From Terriglobia bacterium (GTDB lineage Bacteria; Acidobacteriota; Terriglobia; Bryobacterales; Bryobacteraceae): 64,000 bases of DNA. This document shows positions 49,134 through 58,130 of the stretch, piece by piece. Position numbers and translations under genes: made by a program. The stretch's first letter is position 1. Each line of letters opens with the position of its first letter. Location of the stretch: contig JAIQFE010000001.1 of assembly GCA_020073445.1 (NCBI GenBank), positions 186,001-250,000 on the forward strand, read 5' to 3'. A model generated the notes under the pieces. The model did no database searches, had not been told where the DNA came from, and was given only the letters and a program-made list of their open reading frames with translations.

Positions 49134-49151
49134 ACCGGCCTCCAGGCCGGT
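49134..49151. repeat. Short perfect inverted repeat
   Basis: ACCGGCCTCCAGGCCGGT has 8-base arms around CC. It lies 13 bases after the dispersed repeat and 8 bases before the 3' end of the kgd-like gene, so it could end transcription from either side. There is no T-run. Confidence 0.45.
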
Positions 49152-49159
49152 CGCGTAAC

Positions 49160-52100
49160 TCAGCGTTCCTTCTTTCGGCGGACCAGCCGCTTCCGTCCGA
49201 ATCGCGCCACAGTCGGAGCGGCGAACGCGGCGTCGATCAGGTGTGCTTGCTCGCGCTGGTGCACTTTGGGCGATCCCGGCGCCGGACTCGCGCTGCGCGG
49301 CCGGCCCGCGTACCCGATCGCTAGATTCGGGCCCAGCATCGGCTGGATGCGTCCACGGATAGACGACCACGCGCCCATGTTACGCGGCTCCTCTTGCACC
49401 CACACCACGTGCTGCGCCGCGGGATACCGGCGCAATATTTCGGCGAACTCGGCTTGCGGGAACGGATACAACTGCTCGAACCGGACGATAGCGAAAGGTC
49501 CGCCGCGCGCTTCATGCGCCGCCAGCAGGTCATAGTAGATCTTGCCGCTGCACGCCAGAATTCGCGTCACGCTGGCTGGATCGGTCACGCGAGTGTCGTC
49601 CAAAATCGTGCGAAACACGCCGCTCGCCAGTTCATCCACCGACGAAACAACTTTCGGATGCCGCAGCAGGCTCTTGGGCGTCATCACCACCAGGGGTTTC
49701 CGCAATCCGCGCCGGTCGCCGCCGCCACGCATCTGCCGGCGCAGGAGATGGAAATACTGGGCCGGAGTGGTCGGATACGCCACTTGCATGTTGTTCTCGG
49801 CGCACAGTTGCAGGAAACGTTCCAGCCGGGCGCTGGAATGCTCCGGTCCGCCGCCTTCTTGCCCATGCGGCAGCAGCAGCACGATACCGCTGGGCTGACC
49901 CCACTTGGCCTCCGCCGCGGAAATGAACTGATCGATGATGATCTGCGCGCCGTTGACGAAGTCGCCATATTGCGCTTCCCACAGCACCAGCGAAAGCGGA
50001 TCCGCCACGCTGTAGCCGAATTCAAAACCCACGACACCGAACTCGCTCAGCGGGCTGTTGTACACCTCGAAGCTCGCCTGGTTCGGCGCCAGATGTTGCA
50101 GCGGCGTGTACACGCAATCCGTTTCCGAGTCGTGAAACTCCACGTTGCGCTGGCTGAACGTGCCGCGACCGCTATCCTGGCCGCTCAGACGGACCGGCGT
50201 TCCTTCCAGCACTAGGCTGCCGAAGGCCAGCGTCTCGGCCAGCGCCCAATCCACGTGCGGCCCTTCGTGAGCTTGCTTCCGGCGCTCGATGAATCGAGCC
50301 AGCTTGGGGTGCAGGTGGAAATCCGCCGGAAATGTCGTGATGCTATCGATGATGCGGTCGAGCACCGTCCGATCCGCCGCGGTGGGAGGCAAATCCCCCG
50401 GCATGAAATCAGCCGCGATGGGATTCATCTCCAGGAGTTCGAACTCCTCCTTGACCTTCTGGGTGTGATCGTAGATTTCGTAGAGCTGCTTCTTTTGCGC
50501 TTCCTGCCAGGCGGTAACTTCCTGCGCGGTGACCACGCCGTCGTGGATCAGACGCTCGGCGTATAGGGTCGCCACCGGCTTGTGGTTCTGGATTTTCTGG
50601 TAAACCAGCGGCTGCGTGTAGCTGGGATCGTCGCCCTCATTGTGGCCGTGCTTGCGATAGCAGACCATGTCGAGCACGACGTCTTTGTGGAATCGCTGGC
50701 GGTAATCGAAAGCCAGCTCCATCGCGGCAACGCACGACTCCGGATCGTCGCCGTTCACGTGGAATATCGGCGCCTGAATCCCCAGCGCGACGTCGGTGCA
50801 ATACATGGACGACCGCGCCTCATGCGGATTGGTGGTGAAGCCGATCTGATTGTTGATCACCACATGGATAGTCCCGCCCGTGGTGTAGCCTTTCACCTGG
50901 CTGAAGTTCAGCACCTCCGCGACGATCCCTTGCCCCGACATCGCGGCGTCGCCGTGGATCAGAACCGGAATCACGCGCTCGCGTTTGGTGTCGCCCAAAC
51001 GGTTCTGCTTGGGGCGGACGATCCCTTCGACTACGGGATTCACCGCTTCCAGATGACTGGGGTTCGCGGCGACCGAGACCGTAATCTCCTGGCCACCTGA
51101 CACCCGGCGAACGCTGCTGGCGCCCAGGTGATACTTCACGTCGCCCGTGCCCTCGGCGACGTCGGAATCGATATCGCCCTCGAATTCCGAAAATATTTGC
51201 GCCACGCCCTTCCCGATCACGTTGGCGAGCACTGCCAGCCGCCCGCGATGCGCCATGCCGATGACGACCTCGTGGACGCCGGCCGGAGCCGCGCACTCCA
51301 GCAACTCCTCGATCATGGCGATGGTCGTCTCGCCGCCCTCAATCGAGAAACGCTTATGCCCCTTGAAACGGTTGTCCAGGAATCCTTCGAATCCGTCGGT
51401 CAGGACGACGTCCTTCAAAATGCGCCGCTGCGTGGCCGCGTCGAGTGAGAATTGGTCCGCGGCGGATTCCATGCGTTCCTGAATCCATTTCCGCTCTTCC
51501 CGATCGTCGATGTGCATGAACTGCACGCCCGTCTTGGCGGCATAGGTCTCGCGCAGCCGATCGAGCAGCGTGCGCAGAGGCAGCACTCCGAATGATTCGG
51601 CATGAAAGGTGCGATCCAGGTCCCAGATGGTCAGCCCGTGCGCCGATGGTTCCAGATCCGGATGCGCCGACCGCGGCAAACCCAGCGGATCGATGTCCGC
51701 CACCAGGTGACCCCGTTCGCGCCAGGCATGGATGAGTCGCGCGACACCGGCCTGCTTCAGGGGATCGGAGCTGACCATCGGAGCGGTCGCTATATCGGGC
51801 TGCCAGCGCCAGGCCTGCGCCGGAATGGCCAGATCGCGGAAGATCTGGCCGAAGAAACCGACACCTTCCTTGACGTCCTCGCCCTCAAGCAGCGCCTGCA
51901 CACGCGCCAGGAACATCCCCGACTCGGCCCCTTGGATCACGCGATGATCGTAGGTGCACGTCATCGTCATCACTTTGCTGAGACCCATGGAAGAACGCAC
52001 GTCTTCCGGCACGCCGCGATACTCCGGCGGATAGTCGATGGCGCCCGTGGCGATAATCGCGCCCTGCCCCGGCATCAAGCGTGGGATGGAACCCACGGTC

Positions 52101-52828
52101 CCGACGGTTCCGGGATTCGTCAGCGAAATGGTCACGCCTTCAAAATCGGCGACGGTCAGTTTGTTGCTTCGCGCCCGCGCGACCAGATCGTCGTAGGCCG
52201 CGACGAATTCCGCGAAGTTCATACCCTCGGCGCGCTTGATGCACGGCACCTTCAGCGACCGCGATCCGTCCTTGCCGGCGACGTCCACGGCGATCCCCAA
52301 GTTGACGTGCCCGCGCGCTACGCGGAACGATTCTTCACCGCGTTCCGAAAAAGCCTGGTTGATCGCCGGAACCGATTCGATCGCGCGCACGATGGCCCAC
52401 GCCACCAGATGCGTGTACGAAAGCTTGCTCTGCCCCGCGGCCGACCGGTATTGATTGATAAGCCGGCGGTTTTCATCGATCACCTTCACCGGCATCATGC
52501 GCTGGCTGGTGGCGACCGGAATCGTCAGGCTGGCTGCCATATTCTCGGCGATGCGCAGTGCAGGACCACGCAGTGGGATCAGCTGATCGTCTTCCGCTAC
52601 AGCGACAGTCGGGACTTCTGCCGCGCGGACAGCCAGCGCCCGGGTAGGTTCAGCCACAGCAGCGGCTTTCCCAGAGGGCGCGGCCGTGTGTCCATTGCCT
52701 TCTAAAGACGTGCCTTCTAAAACCGGCGCCCAGGTGGCGTCGACGGTCTTGCGGTCGTGCTTATATTGCTGAAAAAGCTCATCTTCCAGCCAGCTATTGA
52801 TGTCGGGTGAGTTTGGGTTGTCTAGCAT
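49160..52828 (-). CDS. kgd: Multifunctional 2-oxoglutarate decarboxylase (E2-E1 fusion, Kgd-like)
   Basis: 1222 residues. The N-terminus (INSWLEDELFQQYKHDRKTVDATW) is the E1 entry motif. After a Pro/Ala linker comes an E2-type acyltransferase domain (about 90-330) with TYDHRVIQGAESG. There is no lipoyl domain. Residues 360-1210 are a TPP-dependent E1: LIHGDAAMSGQGIVAEVLNFS...NNQIGFTTNP is the TPP/Mg site, and HRGRLAVLANVIGK fits. Size and order match the mycobacterial Kgd. It decarboxylates 2-oxoglutarate and may pass the product to E2/E3 encoded elsewhere. Confidence 0.95.
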   Translation of the reverse strand: MLDNPNSPDINSWLEDELFQQYKHDRKTVDATWAPVLEGTSLEGNGHTAAPSGKAAAVAEPTRALAVRAAEVPTVAVAEDDQLIPLRGPALRIAENMAASLTIPVATSQRMMPVKVIDENRRLINQYRSAAGQSKLSYTHLVAWAIVRAIESVPAINQAFSERGEESFRVARGHVNLGIAVDVAGKDGSRSLKVPCIKRAEGMNFAEFVAAYDDLVARARSNKLTVADFEGVTISLTNPGTVGTVGSIPRLMPGQGAIIATGAIDYPPEYRGVPEDVRSSMGLSKVMTMTCTYDHRVIQGAESGMFLARVQALLEGEDVKEGVGFFGQIFRDLAIPAQAWRWQPDIATAPMVSSDPLKQAGVARLIHAWRERGHLVADIDPLGLPRSAHPDLEPSAHGLTIWDLDRTFHAESFGVLPLRTLLDRLRETYAAKTGVQFMHIDDREERKWIQERMESAADQFSLDAATQRRILKDVVLTDGFEGFLDNRFKGHKRFSIEGGETTIAMIEELLECAAPAGVHEVVIGMAHRGRLAVLANVIGKGVAQIFSEFEGDIDSDVAEGTGDVKYHLGASSVRRVSGGQEITVSVAANPSHLEAVNPVVEGIVRPKQNRLGDTKRERVIPVLIHGDAAMSGQGIVAEVLNFSQVKGYTTGGTIHVVINNQIGFTTNPHEARSSMYCTDVALGIQAPIFHVNGDDPESCVAAMELAFDYRQRFHKDVVLDMVCYRKHGHNEGDDPSYTQPLVYQKIQNHKPVATLYAERLIHDGVVTAQEVTAWQEAQKKQLYEIYDHTQKVKEEFELLEMNPIAADFMPGDLPPTAADRTVLDRIIDSITTFPADFHLHPKLARFIERRKQAHEGPHVDWALAETLAFGSLVLEGTPVRLSGQDSGRGTFSQRNVEFHDSETDCVYTPLQHLAPNQASFEVYNSPLSEFGVVGFEFGYSVADPLSLVLWEAQYGDFVNGAQIIIDQFISAAEAKWGQPSGIVLLLPHGQEGGGPEHSSARLERFLQLCAENNMQVAYPTTPAQYFHLLRRQMRGGGDRRGLRKPLVVMTPKSLLRHPKVVSSVDELASGVFRTILDDTRVTDPASVTRILACSGKIYYDLLAAHEARGGPFAIVRFEQLYPFPQAEFAEILRRYPAAQHVVWVQEEPRNMGAWSSIRGRIQPMLGPNLAIGYAGRPRSASPAPGSPKVHQREQAHLIDAAFAAPTVARFGRKRLVRRKKER

Positions 52829-52871
52829 TGAATCCTGACAGTGATTCTATCGGCGAGCGAGCGCTATTACT

Positions 52872-53486
52872 ATGGTATCTAACTCGCCTATGCCTCGCCT
52901 TTTAGTTTTTTCCGATATCCACAACGACGTGCGCGCTCTAGAAAAACTGATGGACGTAGACGCGGACTATTACTTCGCCGCCGGCGACCTGGTGAGCTGG
53001 GCTCGCGGCCTGGATAAGATGGCGGAACCGATGAAGCGCCGCGCCGAACACGTGTATGTACTCCCCGGAAATCACGAGTCTGAAAGAAACATTGCCGATT
53101 TTTGCGAGCGCCACGGGTTCGTCAACTTTCACGGCGGAACGATGGATATTGGTGGGACGCATGTGGCCGGTCTGGGTTATTCGACGCCGACTCCTTTCGA
53201 CACGCCAGGCGAATATTCGGAGGAGGAGATGGCCACTCGCCTACAAAAGTTTGCTCAGTGGAAACCGTCCGTGCTGATCTGCCACGCACCGCCGCTCGAC
53301 ACCGATCTCGACCGCATTCGCACGGGTCTGCACGCGGGCAGCCGCGCGGTGCGCGAGTTCATCGAGCAGCATCAGCCCGCGTATTTCTTTTGCGGCCATA
53401 TCCATGAGGCGGAAGGCGCCGTGATCCAGATGGGCACGACGCGCGCGCAGAACGTCGGCAAGAAGGGATATCTGCTGGAACTTTAG
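52872..53486 (+). CDS. Calcineurin-like metallophosphoesterase
   Basis: 204 residues (198 if the ATG at 52890, MPRLLVFSDIH, is the start). The metal-site motifs are all present: FSDIHND, AAGDLVSW, LPGNHESE, CHAPPLD and CGHIHEAEG. This layout is that of small YfcE/MPP-type phosphodiesterases. The substrate is unknown. It lies between two convergent or diverging core genes and is probably transcribed alone. Confidence 0.9.
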   Translation: MVSNSPMPRLLVFSDIHNDVRALEKLMDVDADYYFAAGDLVSWARGLDKMAEPMKRRAEHVYVLPGNHESERNIADFCERHGFVNFHGGTMDIGGTHVAGLGYSTPTPFDTPGEYSEEEMATRLQKFAQWKPSVLICHAPPLDTDLDRIRTGLHAGSRAVREFIEQHQPAYFFCGHIHEAEGAVIQMGTTRAQNVGKKGYLLEL

Positions 53487-54817
53487 AAGACCGTCACTCC
53501 CTGCGATTCGGAGCTCACACCGGCGAACTTCACTAGAAAATCATGGGGGCCCTTCGGCACATCGGGCGGGGCTTTTGCATTCACCTGGCAGAACCCGCTC
53601 TTCTCCATCGGTCCGATGAAAGTGATCTGAAGCGGGATCTCGCCCAGCACCACCCGCAAGGCCGGCGCGCTGCGGTTCTCAGGTAGTCCGCTCACCCAAA
53701 AACTTACGAACCCTCCATCGGCGATCCTGACCTCGCCACGGTTCCACGATTTGCCGTCGAATACGTCCTTGACGACGATCTGTGCCGGACGTTCGAGGGG
53801 AACGTCGACTGCGATCCGGAGTTCGTTGCTGAATCCGGTGTCGGCAAAGCGCAGCCGCACGGGATGCCATCCGGAATCGAGAGCCGGCGGCAATCGGAAA
53901 GACGCCGCCCAGCCACCATCCTCTTTGCGCTGCACATGGATGGCCCTAGTGCCGAAACCGCTGACTTCGAGGCGTAGATCTTCCGGCCGCACCTCCTTAT
54001 CGTGGCCAGCTTCAAAGGCGCACTCGAGATACTCTTCCGATTTTCGGCAGGAGAAACAGTTGCCCGGCGTTCGGCTGTTGGACACGAAGAGCAGCTGCGG
54101 AGGCGGATTCGCCGGCTGTGCGGGAGCCGGTTCCCACTTGCGGTAGCACGCCGCACCGGCGTACGTGCCTCCCGCGAACATCAGCTCCACGCGGCAGAAA
54201 CCCGCCGCACGGCACATCGCGAGCAGGCAGGCGACCGTGAGGCCGCTCCAGTTGTCGTACTGGTTCCCCAGCTCGAACATCTCGTAAAACTCGAGAGTGG
54301 GAATGGCGTTCTGATGTTCCTTCCAGGTGTCCGCGTCAATGACGTAGGATTCCACCACGGCGACATCGCTGGTCAAGCCACAAACGATCTCGAGCGCCAG
54401 CAGCGGATGGCGAAGGTGATACAGGACCCCCAGGAAAAACACCACATCGAACTTGCCCAAGCCCGCCGCCGGCAGTTCATAGAAATCGAGCACACGATAA
54501 TCGACGTTGGACTTCAGCCGGCGGTGGACCTGCAGGAACGTCGGGATCTCGACGCAATCGATCGCCATGACCTGAGCCCCGTGGCGTTCAGCCTCGAAGC
54601 TGAACCATCCGTCCCACGCGCCAATGTCGAGCACGCGCTTTCCGGACAGGTCATCAGGAATCGGATAACGGGCATAGCGCTCTTTTTGCACGGCGAGCGG
54701 CATGTATCCGTCGATAATGCCGCCATCCGGAAATTCGAAGCTGTGGTACCAGCCGATGGCGAGCAGATCCTCGCTGAAATCCAGCCCTCGTGCGGATTCG
54801 CGCGGCGTATTTGTCAT
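53483..54817 (-). CDS. CmoB-like methyltransferase with Ig-like C-terminal part
   Basis: 444 residues from the ATG at 54817, which shares a base with the upstream stop. Residues 20-240 resemble DUF1698/CmoB-type SAM methyltransferases: WYHSFEFPDGGIIDGY, SGKRVLDIGAWDGWFSFEAERHG and DVVFFLGVLYHLRHP. The remaining 200 residues are beta-rich (LRLEVSGFGTRAIHVQRKEDGGW, VRLRFADTGFSNELRIAVDVP), probably one or two Ig-like domains. The target is unknown; glycan or small-molecule modification is possible. Confidence 0.85.
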   Translation of the reverse strand: MTNTPRESARGLDFSEDLLAIGWYHSFEFPDGGIIDGYMPLAVQKERYARYPIPDDLSGKRVLDIGAWDGWFSFEAERHGAQVMAIDCVEIPTFLQVHRRLKSNVDYRVLDFYELPAAGLGKFDVVFFLGVLYHLRHPLLALEIVCGLTSDVAVVESYVIDADTWKEHQNAIPTLEFYEMFELGNQYDNWSGLTVACLLAMCRAAGFCRVELMFAGGTYAGAACYRKWEPAPAQPANPPPQLLFVSNSRTPGNCFSCRKSEEYLECAFEAGHDKEVRPEDLRLEVSGFGTRAIHVQRKEDGGWAASFRLPPALDSGWHPVRLRFADTGFSNELRIAVDVPLERPAQIVVKDVFDGKSWNRGEVRIADGGFVSFWVSGLPENRSAPALRVVLGEIPLQITFIGPMEKSGFCQVNAKAPPDVPKGPHDFLVKFAGVSSESQGVTVF

Positions 54818-55284
54818 CACTTGCGGAACCGGCTCAGCTTGCGGACGTAAACCATCGTAGGCGCAAGCATCGCGATCAGGAACACCACCAGGAAACCGCG
54901 CCCCGCGGTCCTCATCCGGCCCAGCGGCGTGTGCAGGATGATCCACAATAACCCCGCCAGCAACACCATCAGAATCGTTTTGAGCACGATGGTCATCTGC
55001 AGCAGCAGTTGCTTTACTTCGGGACGATCGCGGTCGATCTCGAAGGGCACGCTGACCAGCTGCTGGTAGTGCGATGCGAAGGTCAGAAGCAGGTAGATGC
55101 CGGCGTTGAGCAAGACCATGATGCTATAACTTCCGCCGCTGCCTCGGCGCGCGAAGATTGGCAATCTCTGCCAGTGCCCGAACACCATCGCGAACGTCGC
55201 GACGAGAGCCGCGAACGCGATAGCTTCCAGCACCCAGTCTTGCGTGGATCTCCGGGGTTGCATAACTCGTGAAACTTCTAGCAT
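54817..55284 (-). CDS. Four-helix membrane hypothetical protein
   Basis: 155 residues from the ATG at 55284 (or 148 from 55263, MQPRRSTQDW). Four membrane helices are visible (about 22-40, 53-72, 98-120 and 128-145). FGHWQRLPIFARRGSGG recalls small DUF1648-like integral proteins. It is coupled to the methyltransferase gene by TGATG. It diverges from prfB. No function is known. Confidence 0.7.
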   Translation of the reverse strand: MLEVSRVMQPRRSTQDWVLEAIAFAALVATFAMVFGHWQRLPIFARRGSGGSYSIMVLLNAGIYLLLTFASHYQQLVSVPFEIDRDRPEVKQLLLQMTIVLKTILMVLLAGLLWIILHTPLGRMRTAGRGFLVVFLIAMLAPTMVYVRKLSRFRK

Positions 55285-55303
55285 ACGGTACACTCGTAAA
55301 AGA

Positions 55304-56435
55304 ATGACCTTGGACGAATTGCAACGCGAATATACCACGCTCCGCCAGCAAGCCGACGCTGTGCGGAGCTATCTTTGACGCCCCCACTCGAAAAACTCAG
55401 CTAGCCAAGATCGAGGAGCTTACCAATGCTCCCGACTTCTGGTCGAACCCCGAAAAAAGCCAGAAGATCATGCAGGATCGCAAGCGCCTGGAGGAGCAGA
55501 TCGCCCAGGACGCGAAGATTTCCGGCCTGACCTCGGATCTGGACACCATGTTCGAGCTCGGACGCGAAGGCGAGAACGTCACGGCGGATCTCGAGCGCGA
55601 CATGAAGAGCTTCTCCGGATATCTCGAAAAGCTCGAAACCCAGATGCTGCTGTCGGGCGACAACGCCTCGAAAAGCGCCATCGTCACCATTCATCCCGGG
55701 GCAGGCGGCACCGAGAGCCAGGACTGGGCCGAGATGCTGATGCGCATGTATTACCGCTGGGCCGAGCGCAATCGATTCGAGATCGTCGAAACCGACCGGC
55801 TGGAAGGCGAGGGTGCGGGCATCAAGTCGGCGACCTTCGAGGTCAACGGCGAGAACGCTTACGGGCTGCTGCAAAGTGAGGTGGGAGTGCATCGGCTGGT
55901 GCGCATTTCACCGTTCGATTCGGCCGCGCGCCGTCACACGTCATTTGCTTCCGTGTTTGTTTACCCGCAGATCGACGAGGAGATCAAGATCGATATTCGT
56001 CCGGAAGATCTGCGCGTGGATACATTCCGCGCTTCGGGTGCGGGCGGCCAGCACGTCAACCGCACCGATTCCGCGATCCGTATGACGCATTTGTCCACGG
56101 GCATCGTGGTGCAGTGCCAGAGCGAGCGCAGCCAGCACAAGAATCGCGCCACCGCGATGAAGCAACTGCGCGCCAAGCTCTACGAGCACGAGATGGACAA
56201 GAAGCGCGCCGAAGACCGGAAGATGGAGGATTCCAAGCTCGAGATCAACTTCGGCAGCCAGATTCGCAGTTACGTGCTGGCCCCTTACAGGATGGTCAAA
56301 GACCATCGCACCAGATTGTCGATCGGCGACGTGGACCGCGTGCTGGACGGCGATCTGGATGCGCTGATCCACGCGTTTCTGGTGTGGCGTAAAACCGGCA
56401 AGACGGCTTCTGACAAAGATGAGCCTCTCGATTAA
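55304..56435 (+). CDS. prfB: Peptide chain release factor 2, with programmed +1 frameshift
   Basis: 376 residues after joining 55304-55375 to 55377-56435. The first 24 codons end in CTT followed by in-frame UGA (55376-55378), and translation continues +1 as GAC GCC CCC (D-A-P-T-R-K-T-Q). RF2 ends translation at UGA and UAA and so limits its own synthesis when abundant. The GGQ motif is at 247-249 (SGAGGQHVNRTDSAIRMTH); the domain-2 recognition loop and IVTIHPGAGGTESQDW are present. The last 17 bases overlap the Sua5 gene. Confidence 0.96.
55365..55378 (+). promoter_or_regulatory. RF2 programmed frameshift site
   Basis: GGAGCTATCTTTGA: an internal Shine-Dalgarno-like GGAG lies 4 bases before CTT-TGA. 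The classic bacterial site is AGGGGGTATCTTTGA, so the slip core TATCTTTGAC is kept while the upstream stimulator is weaker. Confidence 0.92.
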
Positions 56436-57321
56436 GGAGGCGGCGGAGATTCTTCGCAACGGCGGGCTGGTCGCGTTTCCCACCGAGACGGTTTACGGAC
56501 TGGGCGCGAATGCACTCGATCCAGCCGCAGTTCAGAAGATATTCGAGATGAAGGGTCGCCCCGAGACCAGTCCGCTGATCGTGCATGTTGCGTCGGTGGA
56601 GATGGCTCGGACGATCGTGGCCGAGTGGCCGCCGCTGGCTGAAGAGCTCGCCCGGCAGTGGTGGCCGGGGCCTTTGACGTTGGTGCTGCCGAAGAAGAGC
56701 GTTGTTCCGGACATCGTCACGGCGGGTTTGCCGACTGTCGGCGTTCGCATGCCGAACCATCCCGTCGCTCTGGAACTGATCGAAGAGGCCGGCGTGCCAG
56801 TGGCCGCGCCCAGCGCGAATCGCTTCACGGGACTCTCTCCTACAACTGCGGACCACGTGAGAGCCGCGTTCGGCGATGCGGTACCGGTGCTCGAAGGTGG
56901 GCCATGCGCGGTGGGAATCGAATCGACCGTGGTTGCGATTGAAGGCGGCAAGCTCAAGTTGCTGCGTCCGGGAATGATTTCCTTGGGTGAGATCGAGCAG
57001 GCGGCCGCGCAGGCCGGCGCATCTCATCCGGCGCCGGGCATGCACGAGAAGCATTACAGCCCGCGTACGCGACTGATTTTAGTGCGCAGCGCATCCGAGC
57101 TTCCGGATCGCACGGGAGCCTATGTTTGGCGCGTAGCGCTTGGCCCGGTCGCGCGCGCGGTGCGTATGCCGCTGGATGCGGAGCCCTACGCGGCGCAGCT
57201 TTACCGGGTGCTGCATCAGCTCGACGCGGAGAACTGGCCGTGGATCGCGGTGGAGATGCCGCCGGACGCGCCGGACTGGTCGGCTATCCGCGACCGGCTG
57301 CAGCGAGCGGCGGGACGGTAG
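56419..57321 (+). CDS. L-threonylcarbamoyladenylate synthase (Sua5/TsaC type)
   Basis: 300 residues, the long Sua5 form. It makes threonylcarbamoyl-AMP, the first step to t6A37 of tRNAs reading ANN codons. Motifs: GGLVAFPTETVYGLGANALD, KIFEMKGRPETSPLIVHV, PGPLTLVLPKK, VGVRMPNHPVALELIEEAGVPVAAPSANRFTGLSPTTA. The C-terminal Sua5 domain spans about 205-300 (linker SHPAPGMHEKHYSPRTRLIL). It begins inside the prfB 3' end. Confidence 0.94.
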   Translation: MSLSIKEAAEILRNGGLVAFPTETVYGLGANALDPAAVQKIFEMKGRPETSPLIVHVASVEMARTIVAEWPPLAEELARQWWPGPLTLVLPKKSVVPDIVTAGLPTVGVRMPNHPVALELIEEAGVPVAAPSANRFTGLSPTTADHVRAAFGDAVPVLEGGPCAVGIESTVVAIEGGKLKLLRPGMISLGEIEQAAAQAGASHPAPGMHEKHYSPRTRLILVRSASELPDRTGAYVWRVALGPVARAVRMPLDAEPYAAQLYRVLHQLDAENWPWIAVEMPPDAPDWSAIRDRLQRAAGR

Positions 57322-57332
57322 AATACCCTCAA

Positions 57333-58130
57333 GTGAATAAACCGGTGAAAAGCGGTCCCGATCTGATCGAAGAAATCAACCGCACGCTCTCGGTCACGCC
57401 GGCGCTCTGGTGGCTGGGCCACGCCGGATTCGTGGTGCGCTTCGCGAATATTACGTTCTACGTCGACCCGTGCTTATCAGATCCCCCAGGGCGTACGAGA
57501 AGAATGGCCGCGCCGCTGGCCGCGAGCGACATTCGAAATGCCGACATGGTGTTCGCAACGCATGGGCACCCGGGCCATCTGGACGCTCCTTCCGTCTGCA
57601 CAGTCCTCGAGACATGCCGCGGCGCGAAGCTGGTACTTCCGAAAAGCTCCTCCGATGCCGCAAACGCCGCGGGAATTCCGTACAACCGCATGACCACCAC
57701 GGATTCCGGGCTGCGCATCGAGTACTTCAAGGACAATCTCTATGGGCGCGTGTACGCTGTGCCCTCGGCGCATCCGCAACTCGACTGGACCGCGGCGGGC
57801 GGATATCCGTACCTCGGTTACCTGATCCGCTTCGGACGCTGGACCATTTATCACGCGGGCGATTGCGTGATGTATCCGGAGCTGGCGGCGCACCTGCGCC
57901 CGTTCAATGTGAACGTCGCACTGTTGCCTATCGGCGAGGGAAACCTGTCCGTGAGCGAAGCCGCACAGCTTGCTTCCGATATAGGCGCTGCCTGGGTCGC
58001 TCCGATGCATTACGGCACCTTTGATGAGGATCGGGAGAGCGAGTTCGTCTCACACATGCTGGGCCACCGGCCCGAGCAGCGATTCAAGGTGTTCCAGTGC
58101 GGCGAAAAGTGGACTGTGCCGGAAGAGTAG
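57333..58130 (+). CDS. Metallo-beta-lactamase-fold hydrolase (UlaG-like)
   Basis: 265 residues from the GTG at 57333, 11 bases after the Sua5 stop. MBL-fold motifs: WWLGHAGFVVRF, then FATHGHPGHLD. Here the usual HxHxDH metal motif reads HGHPGH (a Gly replaces the Asp that binds the second metal). Later ligands are AHPQLDW, YHAGDC and MHYGTF. The family includes UlaG lactonase and many uncharacterised hydrolases. The missing Asp suggests a one-metal or altered site. Substrate unknown. Confidence 0.86.
   Translation: MNKPVKSGPDLIEEINRTLSVTPALWWLGHAGFVVRFANITFYVDPCLSDPPGRTRRMAAPLAASDIRNADMVFATHGHPGHLDAPSVCTVLETCRGAKLVLPKSSSDAANAAGIPYNRMTTTDSGLRIEYFKDNLYGRVYAVPSAHPQLDWTAAGGYPYLGYLIRFGRWTIYHAGDCVMYPELAAHLRPFNVNVALLPIGEGNLSVSEAAQLASDIGAAWVAPMHYGTFDEDRESEFVSHMLGHRPEQRFKVFQCGEKWTVPEE

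Noticed and set aside
55304-55378. Short 24-codon gene before prfB or a broken prfB
   Set aside because: The CTT-TGA-C slip site and the continuing RF2 sequence in the +1 frame show a programmed frameshift, not a pseudogene.
57126-57332. Extended start of the metallo-hydrolase inside the Sua5 gene
   Set aside because: The extra 69 residues are an out-of-frame reading of the Sua5 gene and have no family support.
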